From: Muribaculaceae bacterium
Lineage (GTDB): Bacteria > Bacteroidota > Bacteroidia > Bacteroidales > Muribaculaceae
Reading direction: 5' to 3'
DNA: 64,000 nucleotides
Assembly: GCA_022510425.1 (NCBI GenBank)
Contig: JAFLTO010000010.1
Location: 48,509 to 112,508, forward strand
How positions within the stretch are numbered: the stretch's first letter is position 1; each line of letters opens with the position of its first letter. The notes under the pieces are model-generated. The model was not told the DNA's origin. It did no database searches and saw only the letters and a program-made list of their open reading frames with translations. Shown piece by piece: positions 18,830 to 28,060 of this stretch. Made by a program: the position numbers and the translations under genes.

Positions 18830-18860
18830 AATAGGGATGCTTTTTTGTGTCCCTATTTTT
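18830..18860 (+). terminator. terminator of the 17108 lipoprotein gene
   Basis: AATAGGGA (18830-18837) pairs perfectly with TCCCTATT (18850-18857) and is followed by T-rich sequence. It lies 25 bp after the stop codon and directly abuts the promoter of the next operon. Confidence 0.75.
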
Positions 18861-18862
18861 TG

Positions 18863-18870
18863 TAAATTTG
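18863..18870 (+). promoter_or_regulatory. -7 box of the exopolysaccharide operon
   Basis: TAAATTTG matches the Bacteroidetes -7 element and lies 16 bp before the ATG at 18887. The T-run at 18841-18846 is a plausible -33 region. The resulting leader would be only about 10 nt. Confidence 0.6.
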
Positions 18871-18886
18871 CACTAATTTACCTAAT

Positions 18887-20173
18887 ATGGACACGATTGC
18901 GGAAATATCTTACTGGTATAATCTCGCTCTGACCTATATTGTCATAGGAGTGACATGGCTCTTCGACCATTTTCGGGATTTCGCCTGGATAATAAAGGTT
19001 GCGGCCATTTCTCTTACAGTTTCATTGTGGCTCATTCTGGCAAGCCTTTTCCAGATCTTCAAAAAGGCCTGGAAAAACAGGAAATGGAAAAAAGTGGAAA
19101 AGAAGCTAACTGAGAAATATGGGGAGACGATTACCTACGTACTTTCCCCGGAAGCACCCGACAAAATAGGTCGTGATGAGATGCTCGAACTTTTAGATAT
19201 AGACCCCAACGAAGCCGACCCGAAAAAGCTTCTTAAGGATAAGAGGGAAAAGCTTTGTATGTCGCGTATAATCTATCGTGCCCGTATCTCGGAAGAAGCA
19301 TCGGTGGAAGGAAGCCGTAATTTGCATGTGCTCTTAGGTATTTTTGGTCTTATAGATTTTCTTGAGGAACTCATAGTGAAAGATAATGACCCTCAGAAAG
19401 TGGAATCTCTGTTGATGCTCAGAGCCTTCAAGGCTCCCACCAACCAGTGGGTAGCGAATCAGTTGCTCAACAACAAACGTCACCGTGTGAAACGTTTGGC
19501 TATGTATGCCTCAATTCTTAGCAGCAGCAACACCGACTTGGGGTATTTTGAAAGCGAATTTTTCAGCAAGAATTTCTGTATGTATGATGAGATACAACTT
19601 GGTTTTGTGTTGCAGCGCAGAAAATCTGCACGAAGGAAAATCCCTAATCTCGCCCATTGGGCTGTGATGCAGGAGGATCCTAAGGCACAGGCCATGTTCG
19701 TTAGGATGATGCGTCAATTCAACCAGGCCGAATACAGTTCGGAACTTGAAGATCTATTCCAGCACAACAGTGACTCGGATCTTATCGAGGAAATAGCCAG
19801 AACCTGGGGGTATCTTAAATATACTGAAGGGGAGGAACTTATGCGTGATATGCTTCTTACCCAACCTGATGACGGAAAGGTTGCAATTTTGCACGCTTTG
19901 ACACGTTTAAATACAGGGCAAAGTCTCAACGCTCTTCTTGACGGCTACCGTAACAGTGGAACTCAGCATGTTAAATTCGAGGCTTTGAGATGTATATATT
20001 GGTATGGTCCCGAAGGCAGGGCCAAGTTTGAAGAACTTAGAAGAACTGCTACCGAACGCGACAAACCACTTTTTGAATTTTTCGACAATGAACTAACCTT
20101 AAAGGATCTTCCTTTAGAGAAGTCTGCGAAATATCACTCCGAATATGGCGATAACCTTTATTCAGTAGTATAG
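18887..20173 (+). CDS. membrane-anchored HEAT-like repeat protein of exopolysaccharide operon
   Basis: A 428-residue protein with one or two N-terminal membrane helices (residues about 12-27 and 33-58) followed by a basic stretch (KKAWKNRKWKKVEKK) and a cytoplasmic all-helical region. Segments at about residues 190-400 look like HEAT/ARM-type repeats (QLLNNKRHRVKRLAMYASIL, DLIEEIARTWGYLKYTEGEE). Such repeats usually hold proteins together. It overlaps nothing but ends 4 bp before the processive glycosyltransferase gene, so it may be an inner-membrane scaffold for that synthase, playing the part that BcsB/PgaD/Alg44-like partners play elsewhere. That is inference; I know no named family for it. 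Confidence 0.65.
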   Translation: MDTIAEISYWYNLALTYIVIGVTWLFDHFRDFAWIIKVAAISLTVSLWLILASLFQIFKKAWKNRKWKKVEKKLTEKYGETITYVLSPEAPDKIGRDEMLELLDIDPNEADPKKLLKDKREKLCMSRIIYRARISEEASVEGSRNLHVLLGIFGLIDFLEELIVKDNDPQKVESLLMLRAFKAPTNQWVANQLLNNKRHRVKRLAMYASILSSSNTDLGYFESEFFSKNFCMYDEIQLGFVLQRRKSARRKIPNLAHWAVMQEDPKAQAMFVRMMRQFNQAEYSSELEDLFQHNSDSDLIEEIARTWGYLKYTEGEELMRDMLLTQPDDGKVAILHALTRLNTGQSLNALLDGYRNSGTQHVKFEALRCIYWYGPEGRAKFEELRRTATERDKPLFEFFDNELTLKDLPLEKSAKYHSEYGDNLYSVV

Positions 20174-20177
20174 CACC

Positions 20178-21686
20178 ATGTGGGTAATATTATATTACAT
20201 ATTTTCTTACATAGTATTCTTTTACACATTGGGAGCAATGATCTTCCTGGTGTGTCTGGCCGTGGGTAGCTACAGGGCTCAAAAAGCTTTGCTGGTGAAT
20301 CAGCCTGACGATGACACGATACGCTATACCTTGAAATCGTCGCCAATCACCCCTTCTGTATCCATTATAGCCCCGGCTTACAATGAAGAGAAGACTATTC
20401 TGGACAATGTATATTCCCTTCTGGGAATTTATTATCCCAACTATGATATCATCATCGTAAACGACGGAAGTAAGGACAAGACCCTGGAACTCTTGATTGA
20501 GGAGTTTAAACTTGTTGAAGTGCCTTTTATCAATCAGAAAAAGGTTACTTCCAAACCCATCAAGGCTGTATACAAATCCACCGACGACAAATTTTCTCAA
20601 TTGACAGTGGTTGACAAGGAACCGGGTGGACATAAGAGTGACAGTGTGAATGCCGGTTTGAATGTATGTTACTCTAAATATTTTGTCAACACCGATGTAG
20701 ACTGCATTATCGAGCCCATGGCATTATATCGTATGATGTGGCCGATTATCAACAGTCATGACACTGTGATAGGAGTGGGAGCAACAATGCTGATGCTTAA
20801 CGGCTGTATCATTGAAGACGGTAGGGTAGTGGAGGCAAAGGTGAGCAATAATCCGCTGCCTGCCTTTCAACAATTGGAATATATGCGAAGTTTCCTTATC
20901 GGTAAGATGGGTTGGAGCAGCATAAATACTTTGCCGAATATTTCCGGCGGTTTCGGGCTTTTCGACACCGAGGTGGTGATAAAATCCGGAGGCTACGACC
21001 CCGTAAGTTTCGCCGAAGACGTGGATATGTTGTTGCGCATGGTGACATATATGGAGAATTCGGGAAGGAAATTCCGTATCGCACAGATTCCTCGGGTGTG
21101 CTGTTGGACCGAAGGTCCCTTCACACCACGTCTCCTGTTCCGTCAAAGAATTAGATGGGCCAGAGGATTGTGTGAAATCGTGTCTAACCATAGAAAGCTC
21201 TTCTTTAATTATAAATTCAAGAAGATGGGAGCAATGACACTTCCCTATATCTTCACATATGAATTCATGGCTCCGATAATCGAGGCTACAGGTTTCATAT
21301 TCATGATATGGCTCGTGCTCATAGACGCCGTGAACTGGAACACAGCTTTCGTGATTTTCGGTATGATCTATTTCTTCTCGCTTTCTCTTACCTTCTTAGT
21401 GCTTGTCTACGACTTCCTAAATAAGGCAGTGCATTGGAAGAGCACTTGGAAAGCTTATTTCAAACTGATAATTGCAGGAATCACGGAACCACTCATATTT
21501 CATCCCTTCACTACTGTGTGTTCTTTGATAGGATATTTCAATTTCTTGAGAAAGAGTGGCAAGGTATGGAAACCGATGCGGAGGCAAGGTGCCAAGAAGA
21601 GGGATTCAGAGAACTCGGAAGATCAGCAAAACAGCGACGCTTCCGAATTGGGTGGCGATATCATAACCCCCATTGTGCCTCAATGA
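20178..21686 (+). CDS. processive GT2 polysaccharide synthase (PgaC/BcsA/NodC-like)
   Basis: A 502-residue protein with N-terminal membrane helices (residues about 5-30), a cytoplasmic GT-A domain, and three or four C-terminal helices. The processive signature is complete: Asp96 in NDGSKD, DVD at residues 173-175, Asp281 in SFAEDVDML, and QRIRW at residues 323-327. It should polymerise a nucleotide sugar and pass the chain through the inner membrane, as in cellulose, PNAG or hyaluronan synthases. The tail from about residue 470 is charged and rich in E, D and S. It sits between the HEAT-like gene (4-bp gap) and the TPR-barrel gene. The sugar is not determined. Confidence 0.85.
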   Translation: MWVILYYIFSYIVFFYTLGAMIFLVCLAVGSYRAQKALLVNQPDDDTIRYTLKSSPITPSVSIIAPAYNEEKTILDNVYSLLGIYYPNYDIIIVNDGSKDKTLELLIEEFKLVEVPFINQKKVTSKPIKAVYKSTDDKFSQLTVVDKEPGGHKSDSVNAGLNVCYSKYFVNTDVDCIIEPMALYRMMWPIINSHDTVIGVGATMLMLNGCIIEDGRVVEAKVSNNPLPAFQQLEYMRSFLIGKMGWSSINTLPNISGGFGLFDTEVVIKSGGYDPVSFAEDVDMLLRMVTYMENSGRKFRIAQIPRVCCWTEGPFTPRLLFRQRIRWARGLCEIVSNHRKLFFNYKFKKMGAMTLPYIFTYEFMAPIIEATGFIFMIWLVLIDAVNWNTAFVIFGMIYFFSLSLTFLVLVYDFLNKAVHWKSTWKAYFKLIIAGITEPLIFHPFTTVCSLIGYFNFLRKSGKVWKPMRRQGAKKRDSENSEDQQNSDASELGGDIITPIVPQ

Positions 21687-21702
21687 CCTAAGTATAAAAA
21701 TT

Positions 21703-24531
21703 TTGAAAGTGTCGTTATTCAATAAAAAAATAAATAAAGTTTTCCTGATATTGGTGCTCTTTGCGGGCTTGATATCGGATATGTCTTCCTACGCCGGTAA
21801 AAATGAGACGCAGGAAATACACGACAACCGATATTATTCTTCGAGAGCCGATGAACTCGCGAACTCAAATTCGTGGGAAGTAGCCAAATCGGTTATTGAC
21901 GAGGGACTGAAATATTATCCTGACGATCCGGAGCTAAGATATCAAAACGGACGTTACTATTATTATGCCCAAAACGACCTCCAAAGATCACGTTACAATC
22001 TTACACGTGCTCTTCAGGAGAGTGACCATCACTGGGGTGCTCGTCGTCTGCTCATTGATGTGGAAGACGACTCAAAGCATTACTCCAGCGCCATATGCTA
22101 TATTAATGAACTCTTGGAACAACAGCCTTACGACAGGGACCTCTGGAGAAGAAAAATCGGTCTCTATAGGAAACTCGATAATAAAGTGGAGGCTGATGCA
22201 GCTTTGGAACGTCTCGCAAGGATTTATCCCAATGATACTTTGGTGGTGAGAGACCTCAAGAATCTTCAGAGGGAAGACTGGAACAACCGTTTACTCAACA
22301 CCAATGAACTCAATGAACGCCTCACAAAGCTGGAGGGATGGATTATAGACGAACCCGACAATCCGGACTATTATATCCAGGTGGCCGACATTTACATCCG
22401 CAAAGGCGAATATGACAATGCCCTCAATACCGTGAATCGTGGTCTTGCCAACGTGCCTCGAAATGCTCGGCTTGTGCAAAAAGCTGCCACTTTGATGAGT
22501 GAACAGGGTCTTTATACCAGAGTCCTTACCTTCTTAAAGGAGAACAGGGTAGGTGGTAAGGTCTATGAAAACGCATTGAGAGATGCCGCTAATGACGCCC
22601 GGCTTCGTGACGCTTATGAAATCAATGGTAGACTTTACAGCACTACCGGCGACAAAGAGACTTTGGCATATCTTCTCAACACCTCATTAACCCGCGGTTA
22701 CTACGACGATGCAATGGGATATCTCAATGAGGCCTATAAACTTGAGGGAAGAACTTCCAATCTTCTAATGAAGGAATATGAGCTTCAGAAGAGGATGGGA
22801 AATGACAATGCCGCAAGAAAACTTTTGGTGGAACTCTTCGCCAATAATCCGGATGACGAGGATCTAAGGGACCAATATATCGCCATGCAGCTTCAGCTTG
22901 CTAACATAGATTCAGAACAGATGGATTGGGGTGGTGCATACGACCGTCTCACGGATGTGGTGAAATATCTTACTATCGGAAGTGAAGAATGGGTGAATAT
23001 CGAGGCCCGAAGAATCAATTTCCTTGGAAGGGCCGGACGGTTTGAAGAAGCCCGCAGACTTTATGGCGAGGCAAGTACCGACGATCCTGCAGAGCGCCAG
23101 AGATTTGCTTATGCCTATGAAGAATTCATAGCCGCACGCATAAAGTCGCTTATAGAAAATGAAAGATATGAGGAGGCTTTGATTGAAGGAGAGAAATTGC
23201 TCGCTACGATTCCCGACAGTGAAACCGGTATCCGTACATGTATCAACATGAGCCAGACGCTTCGTAAGAACGAGCTCTTTTATAAGTATGCAGAAAAGGG
23301 ATACGAGATGTTTCCCGACCAGCCTTATTTCATCACTAAGGAAGCCATAGCCTTGGAACAGCAAAAGATGTATGCTGATGCGTTGAATCTTCTTAACCCT
23401 AAGAAACAGCATCAACTTTACATAACCTCCCAACTCATCGGTCCTTATTCCGGAGTGACTGAAAATTATGCAGTTGCTCTTATGCGCGATAAAAAGCCGA
23501 AAGTGGCTTTGGCGAGATTGGACTCAGCTTTGGTTTATGATCCCGACAACCGTGAACTACTTTACTTGAAAGGTTTGGCCTATGAGCAACTAAAAGAATA
23601 CAAACAGGCCTATCGACTTCAGTTCCGGAATTATAACCCGAGCAATGCTGAGCAAGGAGAATGGTATGAGCATATGCGTTATCTTCACACCAAGAGCCTT
23701 TCCAACAGATTCGAAATTTCCTACACAAGTTCATACTATGACACAAGGAGCGAAGAACTCGCCTCTATCGGCCATATGTATTCTGTTGCTTCCCTTTCTT
23801 ATACCCACATATGGAAAAACACCACTCTTACTTTGGGTGCAAATTATAAAGCCACGGACGGCTTCGAGGATGCTGGCAGATATAAGCAGGGTGGAACAGG
23901 TCTTGAAGGTATTGTAGGGCTATCTCAATATATAGGAAGAAACTGGACTTTTGATATCAGTGGTTCTTACGGGAGCAAACAATTCAACAAATTTGGAGGC
24001 AATCTGGGTATTACTAAGGTTTTGCCTAAAGGATGGAGCCTTGGTGCCAAGGCATCTTATCGACTCACTCCTCCGATGGTGCTTTATGAAAAAGATAAAG
24101 GATGGACTACCAATGAAAAACGTTACAATCTGTTAATGTTAGGCCCCCGGCTATCTAAAGAATGGGAAAAGGTAGGACTGCATCTGAATGTCGACGCCAT
24201 CGCTCTTGATCTTAAGAACTATTATTACAATGCCAGCCTCAAGGCGAAATTCTTTATAAACGAAGACGGAGTCTCTTCCATCTCTGCCATTGCCGGTGTG
24301 GGTTCATTCCCCGAATTGGATTTCTTCGATGAAATGGTGATGAACGGTATCAGCAATATGAACGGTATGGTAGGCGTTGATTTCAACTATCTTTTGACAA
24401 AGAATCTTATTCTCGGTGTTGCAGGTAACTGGAACACATATTATAATCCTGATTTTAACAGTGACGGAATTCCGGTAGATTCATATAGGAACATTTACTC
24501 CGTCACCGGATATCTACAAGTATGTTTTTAA
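21703..24531 (+). CDS. TPR protein with C-terminal YaiO-like outer-membrane barrel
   Basis: About 942 residues: a signal peptide (KVFLILVLFAGLISDMSSYA), then some 600 residues of tetratricopeptide-like helical pairs (YYPDDPELRYQNGRYYYYAQ, PDNPDYYIQVADIYIRKGEY). The last 270 residues have alternating hydrophobic strands and end in VTGYLQVCF, typical of a YaiO-type beta-barrel. This layout parallels PgaA, BcsC and AlgK-AlgE, which guide a polysaccharide through the periplasm and outer membrane. The open frame reaches back to TTG at 21673, overlapping the synthase gene. A TTG at 21703 (or GTG at 21709) gives a better signal peptide. Product identity is strong, but the exact start is uncertain. 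Confidence 0.75.
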   Translation: MKVSLFNKKINKVFLILVLFAGLISDMSSYAGKNETQEIHDNRYYSSRADELANSNSWEVAKSVIDEGLKYYPDDPELRYQNGRYYYYAQNDLQRSRYNLTRALQESDHHWGARRLLIDVEDDSKHYSSAICYINELLEQQPYDRDLWRRKIGLYRKLDNKVEADAALERLARIYPNDTLVVRDLKNLQREDWNNRLLNTNELNERLTKLEGWIIDEPDNPDYYIQVADIYIRKGEYDNALNTVNRGLANVPRNARLVQKAATLMSEQGLYTRVLTFLKENRVGGKVYENALRDAANDARLRDAYEINGRLYSTTGDKETLAYLLNTSLTRGYYDDAMGYLNEAYKLEGRTSNLLMKEYELQKRMGNDNAARKLLVELFANNPDDEDLRDQYIAMQLQLANIDSEQMDWGGAYDRLTDVVKYLTIGSEEWVNIEARRINFLGRAGRFEEARRLYGEASTDDPAERQRFAYAYEEFIAARIKSLIENERYEEALIEGEKLLATIPDSETGIRTCINMSQTLRKNELFYKYAEKGYEMFPDQPYFITKEAIALEQQKMYADALNLLNPKKQHQLYITSQLIGPYSGVTENYAVALMRDKKPKVALARLDSALVYDPDNRELLYLKGLAYEQLKEYKQAYRLQFRNYNPSNAEQGEWYEHMRYLHTKSLSNRFEISYTSSYYDTRSEELASIGHMYSVASLSYTHIWKNTTLTLGANYKATDGFEDAGRYKQGGTGLEGIVGLSQYIGRNWTFDISGSYGSKQFNKFGGNLGITKVLPKGWSLGAKASYRLTPPMVLYEKDKGWTTNEKRYNLLMLGPRLSKEWEKVGLHLNVDAIALDLKNYYYNASLKAKFFINEDGVSSISAIAGVGSFPELDFFDEMVMNGISNMNGMVGVDFNYLLTKNLILGVAGNWNTYYNPDFNSDGIPVDSYRNIYSVTGYLQVCF

Positions 24532-24567
24532 TGATATCCAAATGACCAACTATTCGGTAAATAAAAA

Positions 24568-26304
24568 ATGATTATGATTAATAAGAGAAATATTTTTTTC
24601 ATATCAGTAGTTTTAGGCATTTTGCTTTCCCCCTCCTGCACTCCGGCACGCCCTGTGGAGCAGGAAACAAACGCATTTGGATACAGGGAGGTCTTTCTTC
24701 CCCAAGGAATAGGGAAAAATGCCAAGGATCACGATCTGAATTCTATCGATGTGGATTGGGGAATTTGGGGTCACAATCTGGGAAAGGTGCTTCCCGAAAA
24801 ACATTCTGAGTCTGTATATGCCAAAGTGAACGAATCGACACTCAAAAGCCAGTATTGTTTTTCCTCCAATCGGTTATACGATTATATCACTCAATACATC
24901 GACGACAATTATTCCTCAACCGACCATACACGTTTTTCAATCATACCTAATGACAACGATATAGTGTGTCTATGCGTGAAATGTGTGGCTGCCGGAAACA
25001 CTGAAGAGGATGCATCGCCTGCTGTTTTCAATATGGTGAAGAAATTGGCATCCCGTTATCCTAACCATCAGTTCTATACCTCCGATTATAGAACCACCCG
25101 CGATTTGCCTACCGACAGTCTGCCTCCCAACGCAGGAGTGATGGTGAGTGCCATGCCTTATCCTTTTTCTTTAACACCAAGCACTGCAAAGGACCAATTC
25201 CTTACCACTATCGATGACTGGGGTGCAAAAACAGATAATATCTTGATATGGGACTATATCAATAATTTTGACGATTATTTCACTCCTTATCCAAACTTGG
25301 GGGTGATGCAAGACCGTCTGAGAAATTACCGTGACCATAATGTCTCTGCAGTATTCCTAAATGGCAGCGGTAGCGACGCAAGTAGTTTCAGTAACTTGAA
25401 AACTATTGTTTTTGCCGATCTTCTTAAGAATCCTGACAATAACTGGGAAATACTTCTTGTGGAAAAAGCCAAGGAACTTTATCCCGTGACTGGAGAGACT
25501 ATAGCCAATTTCATGCTCGCTCAGGAAAAATATGTAAAAGAGAATAACGTATCCTTACCGATGTATGAGGGTGTTGCTGTGGCTGAACGTACTTATTTAC
25601 CATTGCATTTGTTTTTGAATTTCCATGATTCTCTATTGATGCTCAGGGATAAAACAGTGGATGGTGAGAGGGCTTATATCGACAAATTGCTTCCAAAACT
25701 TGCCATGACTCGTTTGGAATTGAAAAGACTTGAAAGAAATTTGAGCGACACGGAACCCTTGCTCGAATCCATGGAGAATCTCAAGAACTTAAAGGTCACC
25801 TCCTACAATGAAGCAGGATGGCAAGTGGAAAATTATATAAAAGACTATCGGTTTATGCTTAATCATTATAAGGAGATGGAAGGTAAGAATCTTTTGAAAG
25901 GTGAAACACTTGCTGTTCTGACTCCTCTGGATCCCGATTACAGGGATGTTAGCATTTTAACCGACGGACTTTTGGGTATGCCCTCAAATTATCATAACGG
26001 TCATCTTATCAACAGCCCGGAGAAAAAAACAGATATTTCTATACCTTATAAACCGGGAGCCACTAAATTAAGAGTGTGGTTGTCTTATATACCCGGTTAT
26101 AGAATTTACCTTCCTGAAAGTGTTTCTTTGAGTGCTACGGGAATGGATAAAGTGACTGTTAATACTTCTTATCCCAAAGATTATGTGGGTCACTATCCCG
26201 TGGAATTCCAATTGCCGTCAACTATTAAGGGACCCCTCACACTTACTTTGGTGAAAGATCCCGAAAAACATTCTATGGCAATCGAGGAAATCGAAATGGA
26301 GTAG
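24568..26304 (+). CDS. DUF4838 domain protein, probable exported carbohydrate-active enzyme
   Basis: A 578-residue exported protein. The hydrophobic start ends SPSC near residue 28, possibly a lipoprotein site although the lipobox is not canonical. FSIIPNDNDIVCLCVKCV with its CxxC pair, MVKKLASRYPNHQFYTSDYR and ILIWDYINNFDDYFTPYPN match the DUF4838 pattern, a domain seen beside glycoside hydrolases in Bacteroidetes. The C-terminal 120 residues form a separate beta-rich domain. As the fourth gene of the synthase operon, it may trim or modify the exported chain, as PgaB or BcsZ do. That role is inferred from position, and no catalytic residues are proven. Confidence 0.7.
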   Translation: MIMINKRNIFFISVVLGILLSPSCTPARPVEQETNAFGYREVFLPQGIGKNAKDHDLNSIDVDWGIWGHNLGKVLPEKHSESVYAKVNESTLKSQYCFSSNRLYDYITQYIDDNYSSTDHTRFSIIPNDNDIVCLCVKCVAAGNTEEDASPAVFNMVKKLASRYPNHQFYTSDYRTTRDLPTDSLPPNAGVMVSAMPYPFSLTPSTAKDQFLTTIDDWGAKTDNILIWDYINNFDDYFTPYPNLGVMQDRLRNYRDHNVSAVFLNGSGSDASSFSNLKTIVFADLLKNPDNNWEILLVEKAKELYPVTGETIANFMLAQEKYVKENNVSLPMYEGVAVAERTYLPLHLFLNFHDSLLMLRDKTVDGERAYIDKLLPKLAMTRLELKRLERNLSDTEPLLESMENLKNLKVTSYNEAGWQVENYIKDYRFMLNHYKEMEGKNLLKGETLAVLTPLDPDYRDVSILTDGLLGMPSNYHNGHLINSPEKKTDISIPYKPGATKLRVWLSYIPGYRIYLPESVSLSATGMDKVTVNTSYPKDYVGHYPVEFQLPSTIKGPLTLTLVKDPEKHSMAIEEIEME

Positions 26305-26322
26305 GAAAAGAACCGGTAAGAC

Positions 26323-27144
26323 CTAATATGACTCCTTTTCGTTGGGAAAATCGCCTGATTTCACATCGGCGATGTAATTTTGCACGGCATTTGTCATAAC
26401 ACCGGCCAGATCGGCATACCTTCTAAGAAATCGTGGTGAAAAACCTTTGTTGATGCCCAGCATATCGTGCATCACGAGCACCTGTCCGTCTACTCCACCG
26501 CCGGCTCCTATGCCAATGATGGGGATAGTGAGTTGTTTGGCCACTTGGGATGCGAGTTTTGCCGGTATTTTTTCAAGAACTATTGCGAAGCATCCCACTT
26601 CTTCAAGAAGTTTGGCATCTGCTATAAGTTTGTCGGCCTCTTCTTTCTCTTTTGCTCTCACATTGTAAGTGCCGAATTTATTGATGCTTTGTGGTGTCAG
26701 TCCTAAATGACCCATCACGGGTATCCCGGCACTCAATATTCTTTCTACAGATTCTTTGATTTCGGCACCTCCCTCAAGTTTCACGGCTTCTGCATGGCTC
26801 TCTTTCATGATACGCACAGCTGAGGCCAATGCCTCTTTAGAATTACCCTGATAAGTGCCGAAAGGAAGATCAACCACCACCAGTGCTCTTTTCACACCTT
26901 TCATCACTGATTTAGCATGATAAATCATCTGGTCGAGGGTTATAGGGAGAGTAGTGGTATTACCGGCCATTACATTGGAAGCGGAATCACCCACAAGGAT
27001 CACGTCCATCCCTGCTTCATCTATTATCTTTGCCGATGAATAATCATAGGCCGTCAACATAGAGATTTTCTCTCCTCTATGTTTCATTTCAACGAGCCTC
27101 CTCGTGGTCACTTTTCTATTGTTATCAACTGTATTCGTAGACAT
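26323..27144 (-). CDS. panB: 3-methyl-2-oxobutanoate hydroxymethyltransferase
   Basis: A 273-residue Pan[41 protein letters not shown] and VEGGAEI (substrate and metal binding), with GHLGLTPQS and [15 protein letters not shown], are all diagnostic. It transfers a hydroxymethyl group from methylene-THF to alpha-ketoisovalerate, giving ketopantoate, the first committed step of pantothenate and CoA synthesis. It converges on the DUF4838 gene with an 18-bp gap. The promoter-like TAATTTTG on the minus strand at 27182-27189 lies 38 bp before its ATG. Confidence 0.96.
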   Translation of the reverse strand: MSTNTVDNNRKVTTRRLVEMKHRGEKISMLTAYDYSSAKIIDEAGMDVILVGDSASNVMAGNTTTLPITLDQMIYHAKSVMKGVKRALVVVDLPFGTYQGNSKEALASAVRIMKESHAEAVKLEGGAEIKESVERILSAGIPVMGHLGLTPQSINKFGTYNVRAKEKEEADKLIADAKLLEEVGCFAIVLEKIPAKLASQVAKQLTIPIIGIGAGGGVDGQVLVMHDMLGINKGFSPRFLRRYADLAGVMTNAVQNYIADVKSGDFPNEKESY

Positions 27145-27374
27145 TTATCTTGAGATTTGCGGGTTCACCTGTTTTTATAGGCAAAATTATTCCAAATTTT
27201 GCAGATAATCTAATCTTAAAGTTTTCTTTAGAGAATTTTGTCAATAAGACATTGTTTTTATAAGATACAACTCGTTTAAATTATTGAACAAAAGTAACCA
27301 AAATCCCAATGTATCAAATGGAGACTCCTCAAAATATCAATAGTAAAGACTTTATATGTATAAGATGAGGAAAG

Positions 27375-27405
27375 TTGTTTTTGTCCTCAATTTCTTTTAT
27401 CTTTG
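27375..27405 (+). promoter_or_regulatory. promoter of the lipoprotein-COG0523 pair
   Basis: TTGT (27375-27378) and TATCTTTG (27398-27405) are 19 bp apart. Transcription would start near 27412 and give a leader of roughly 107 nt containing the short ORF at 27423. Confidence 0.55.
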
Positions 27406-27422
27406 TTGTGAAGAAGAAAAAC

Positions 27423-27476
27423 ATGGCGCCGAAAGTTTACTATACTGTTGCTGCCACCGATTTCGACCGGCATTAA
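27423..27476 (+). CDS. 17-residue leader ORF or gene remnant
   Basis: ATGGCGCCG begins a frame encoding MAPKVYYTVAATDFDRH and then TAA, just after the predicted transcription start. In a shifted frame the protein-like text continues as GINNYYLIENNLK before TGA at 27508-27510. It may be a leader peptide or the broken start of a decayed gene. No homolog is recognised. Confidence 0.25.
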   Translation: MAPKVYYTVAATDFDRH

Positions 27477-27518
27477 CAACTATTATCTGATTGAAAATAA
27501 TCTAAAGTGATATTTTTT

Positions 27519-28028
27519 ATGAAGAAGATATTTTCTCTATTAGCCTTGACATTCACACTTATGGCTTGTACACATCACACTTACACAGTAAGCGAGACAA
27601 CAAATAATTCCACCCCACGTATAAGGGAGAAAATGCCCGAAATGGTGGGTCCGCAAATTTCAAGCGCAGTGCCGGATGCCACGGCATTCCGAATGAGCGG
27701 TGATTATGCTCACAATGTGGCCGTGACCTTGAATTCAAACGGAGAGCTTCTATATTTCCCCGCACCATCAGATATCACAGCCGATTCAGAACCCGTGGAA
27801 CTGGTTGACGGTTGGTGGCTCAACAACCAGGGCCTTGGCCCTAATTCCGTATTCACCAAATATACCTTTGCGGAATATGCCTCGTTGCCTGCCACTCCCT
27901 CTATCGAGCAACTGAAACTTTCAATCATTCCCGGAGCTAAAGTCACCGGCTTTATGGAGCTCCCATATAAAATTGGAGAGGCAAACGACAATTTAGAGGC
28001 AGTTAAGGATTTCGTAAAATCCCACTAA
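27519..28028 (+). CDS. small predicted lipoprotein of unknown function
   Basis: A 169-residue protein with signal KKIFSLLALTFTLMAC, lipid cysteine near residue 17, then a mostly beta-type soluble domain (AFRMSGDYAHNVAVTLNSNG, DGWWLNNQGLGPNSVFTKYT). The C-terminal part contains a KLSIIPGAKVTGFMELPYKI segment. I recognise no family. The ATG at 27519 is preferred over the GTG at 27507 because it gives a standard basic N-terminus for the signal peptide. It is followed after 32 bp by the COG0523 GTPase gene, suggesting co-expression and possibly a role at the cell envelope during metal stress (inference). Confidence 0.65.
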   Translation: MKKIFSLLALTFTLMACTHHTYTVSETTNNSTPRIREKMPEMVGPQISSAVPDATAFRMSGDYAHNVAVTLNSNGELLYFPAPSDITADSEPVELVDGWWLNNQGLGPNSVFTKYTFAEYASLPATPSIEQLKLSIIPGAKVTGFMELPYKIGEANDNLEAVKDFVKSH

Positions 28029-28060
28029 CAACGCCGTCAGAAATACAACAATAACGCTAT

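Larger units (their letters stand above)
27145..27518. other. 374-bp divergent intergenic region with two promoters and a 17-codon ORF
   Basis: The left side holds the minus-strand TAATTTTG box for panB at 27182-27189. The right side holds TTGT at 27375-27378 and TATCTTTG at 27398-27405 for the lipoprotein gene. Between that promoter and the lipoprotein start lies a small frame at 27423-27476. Nothing else coding is evident. Confidence 0.5.
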
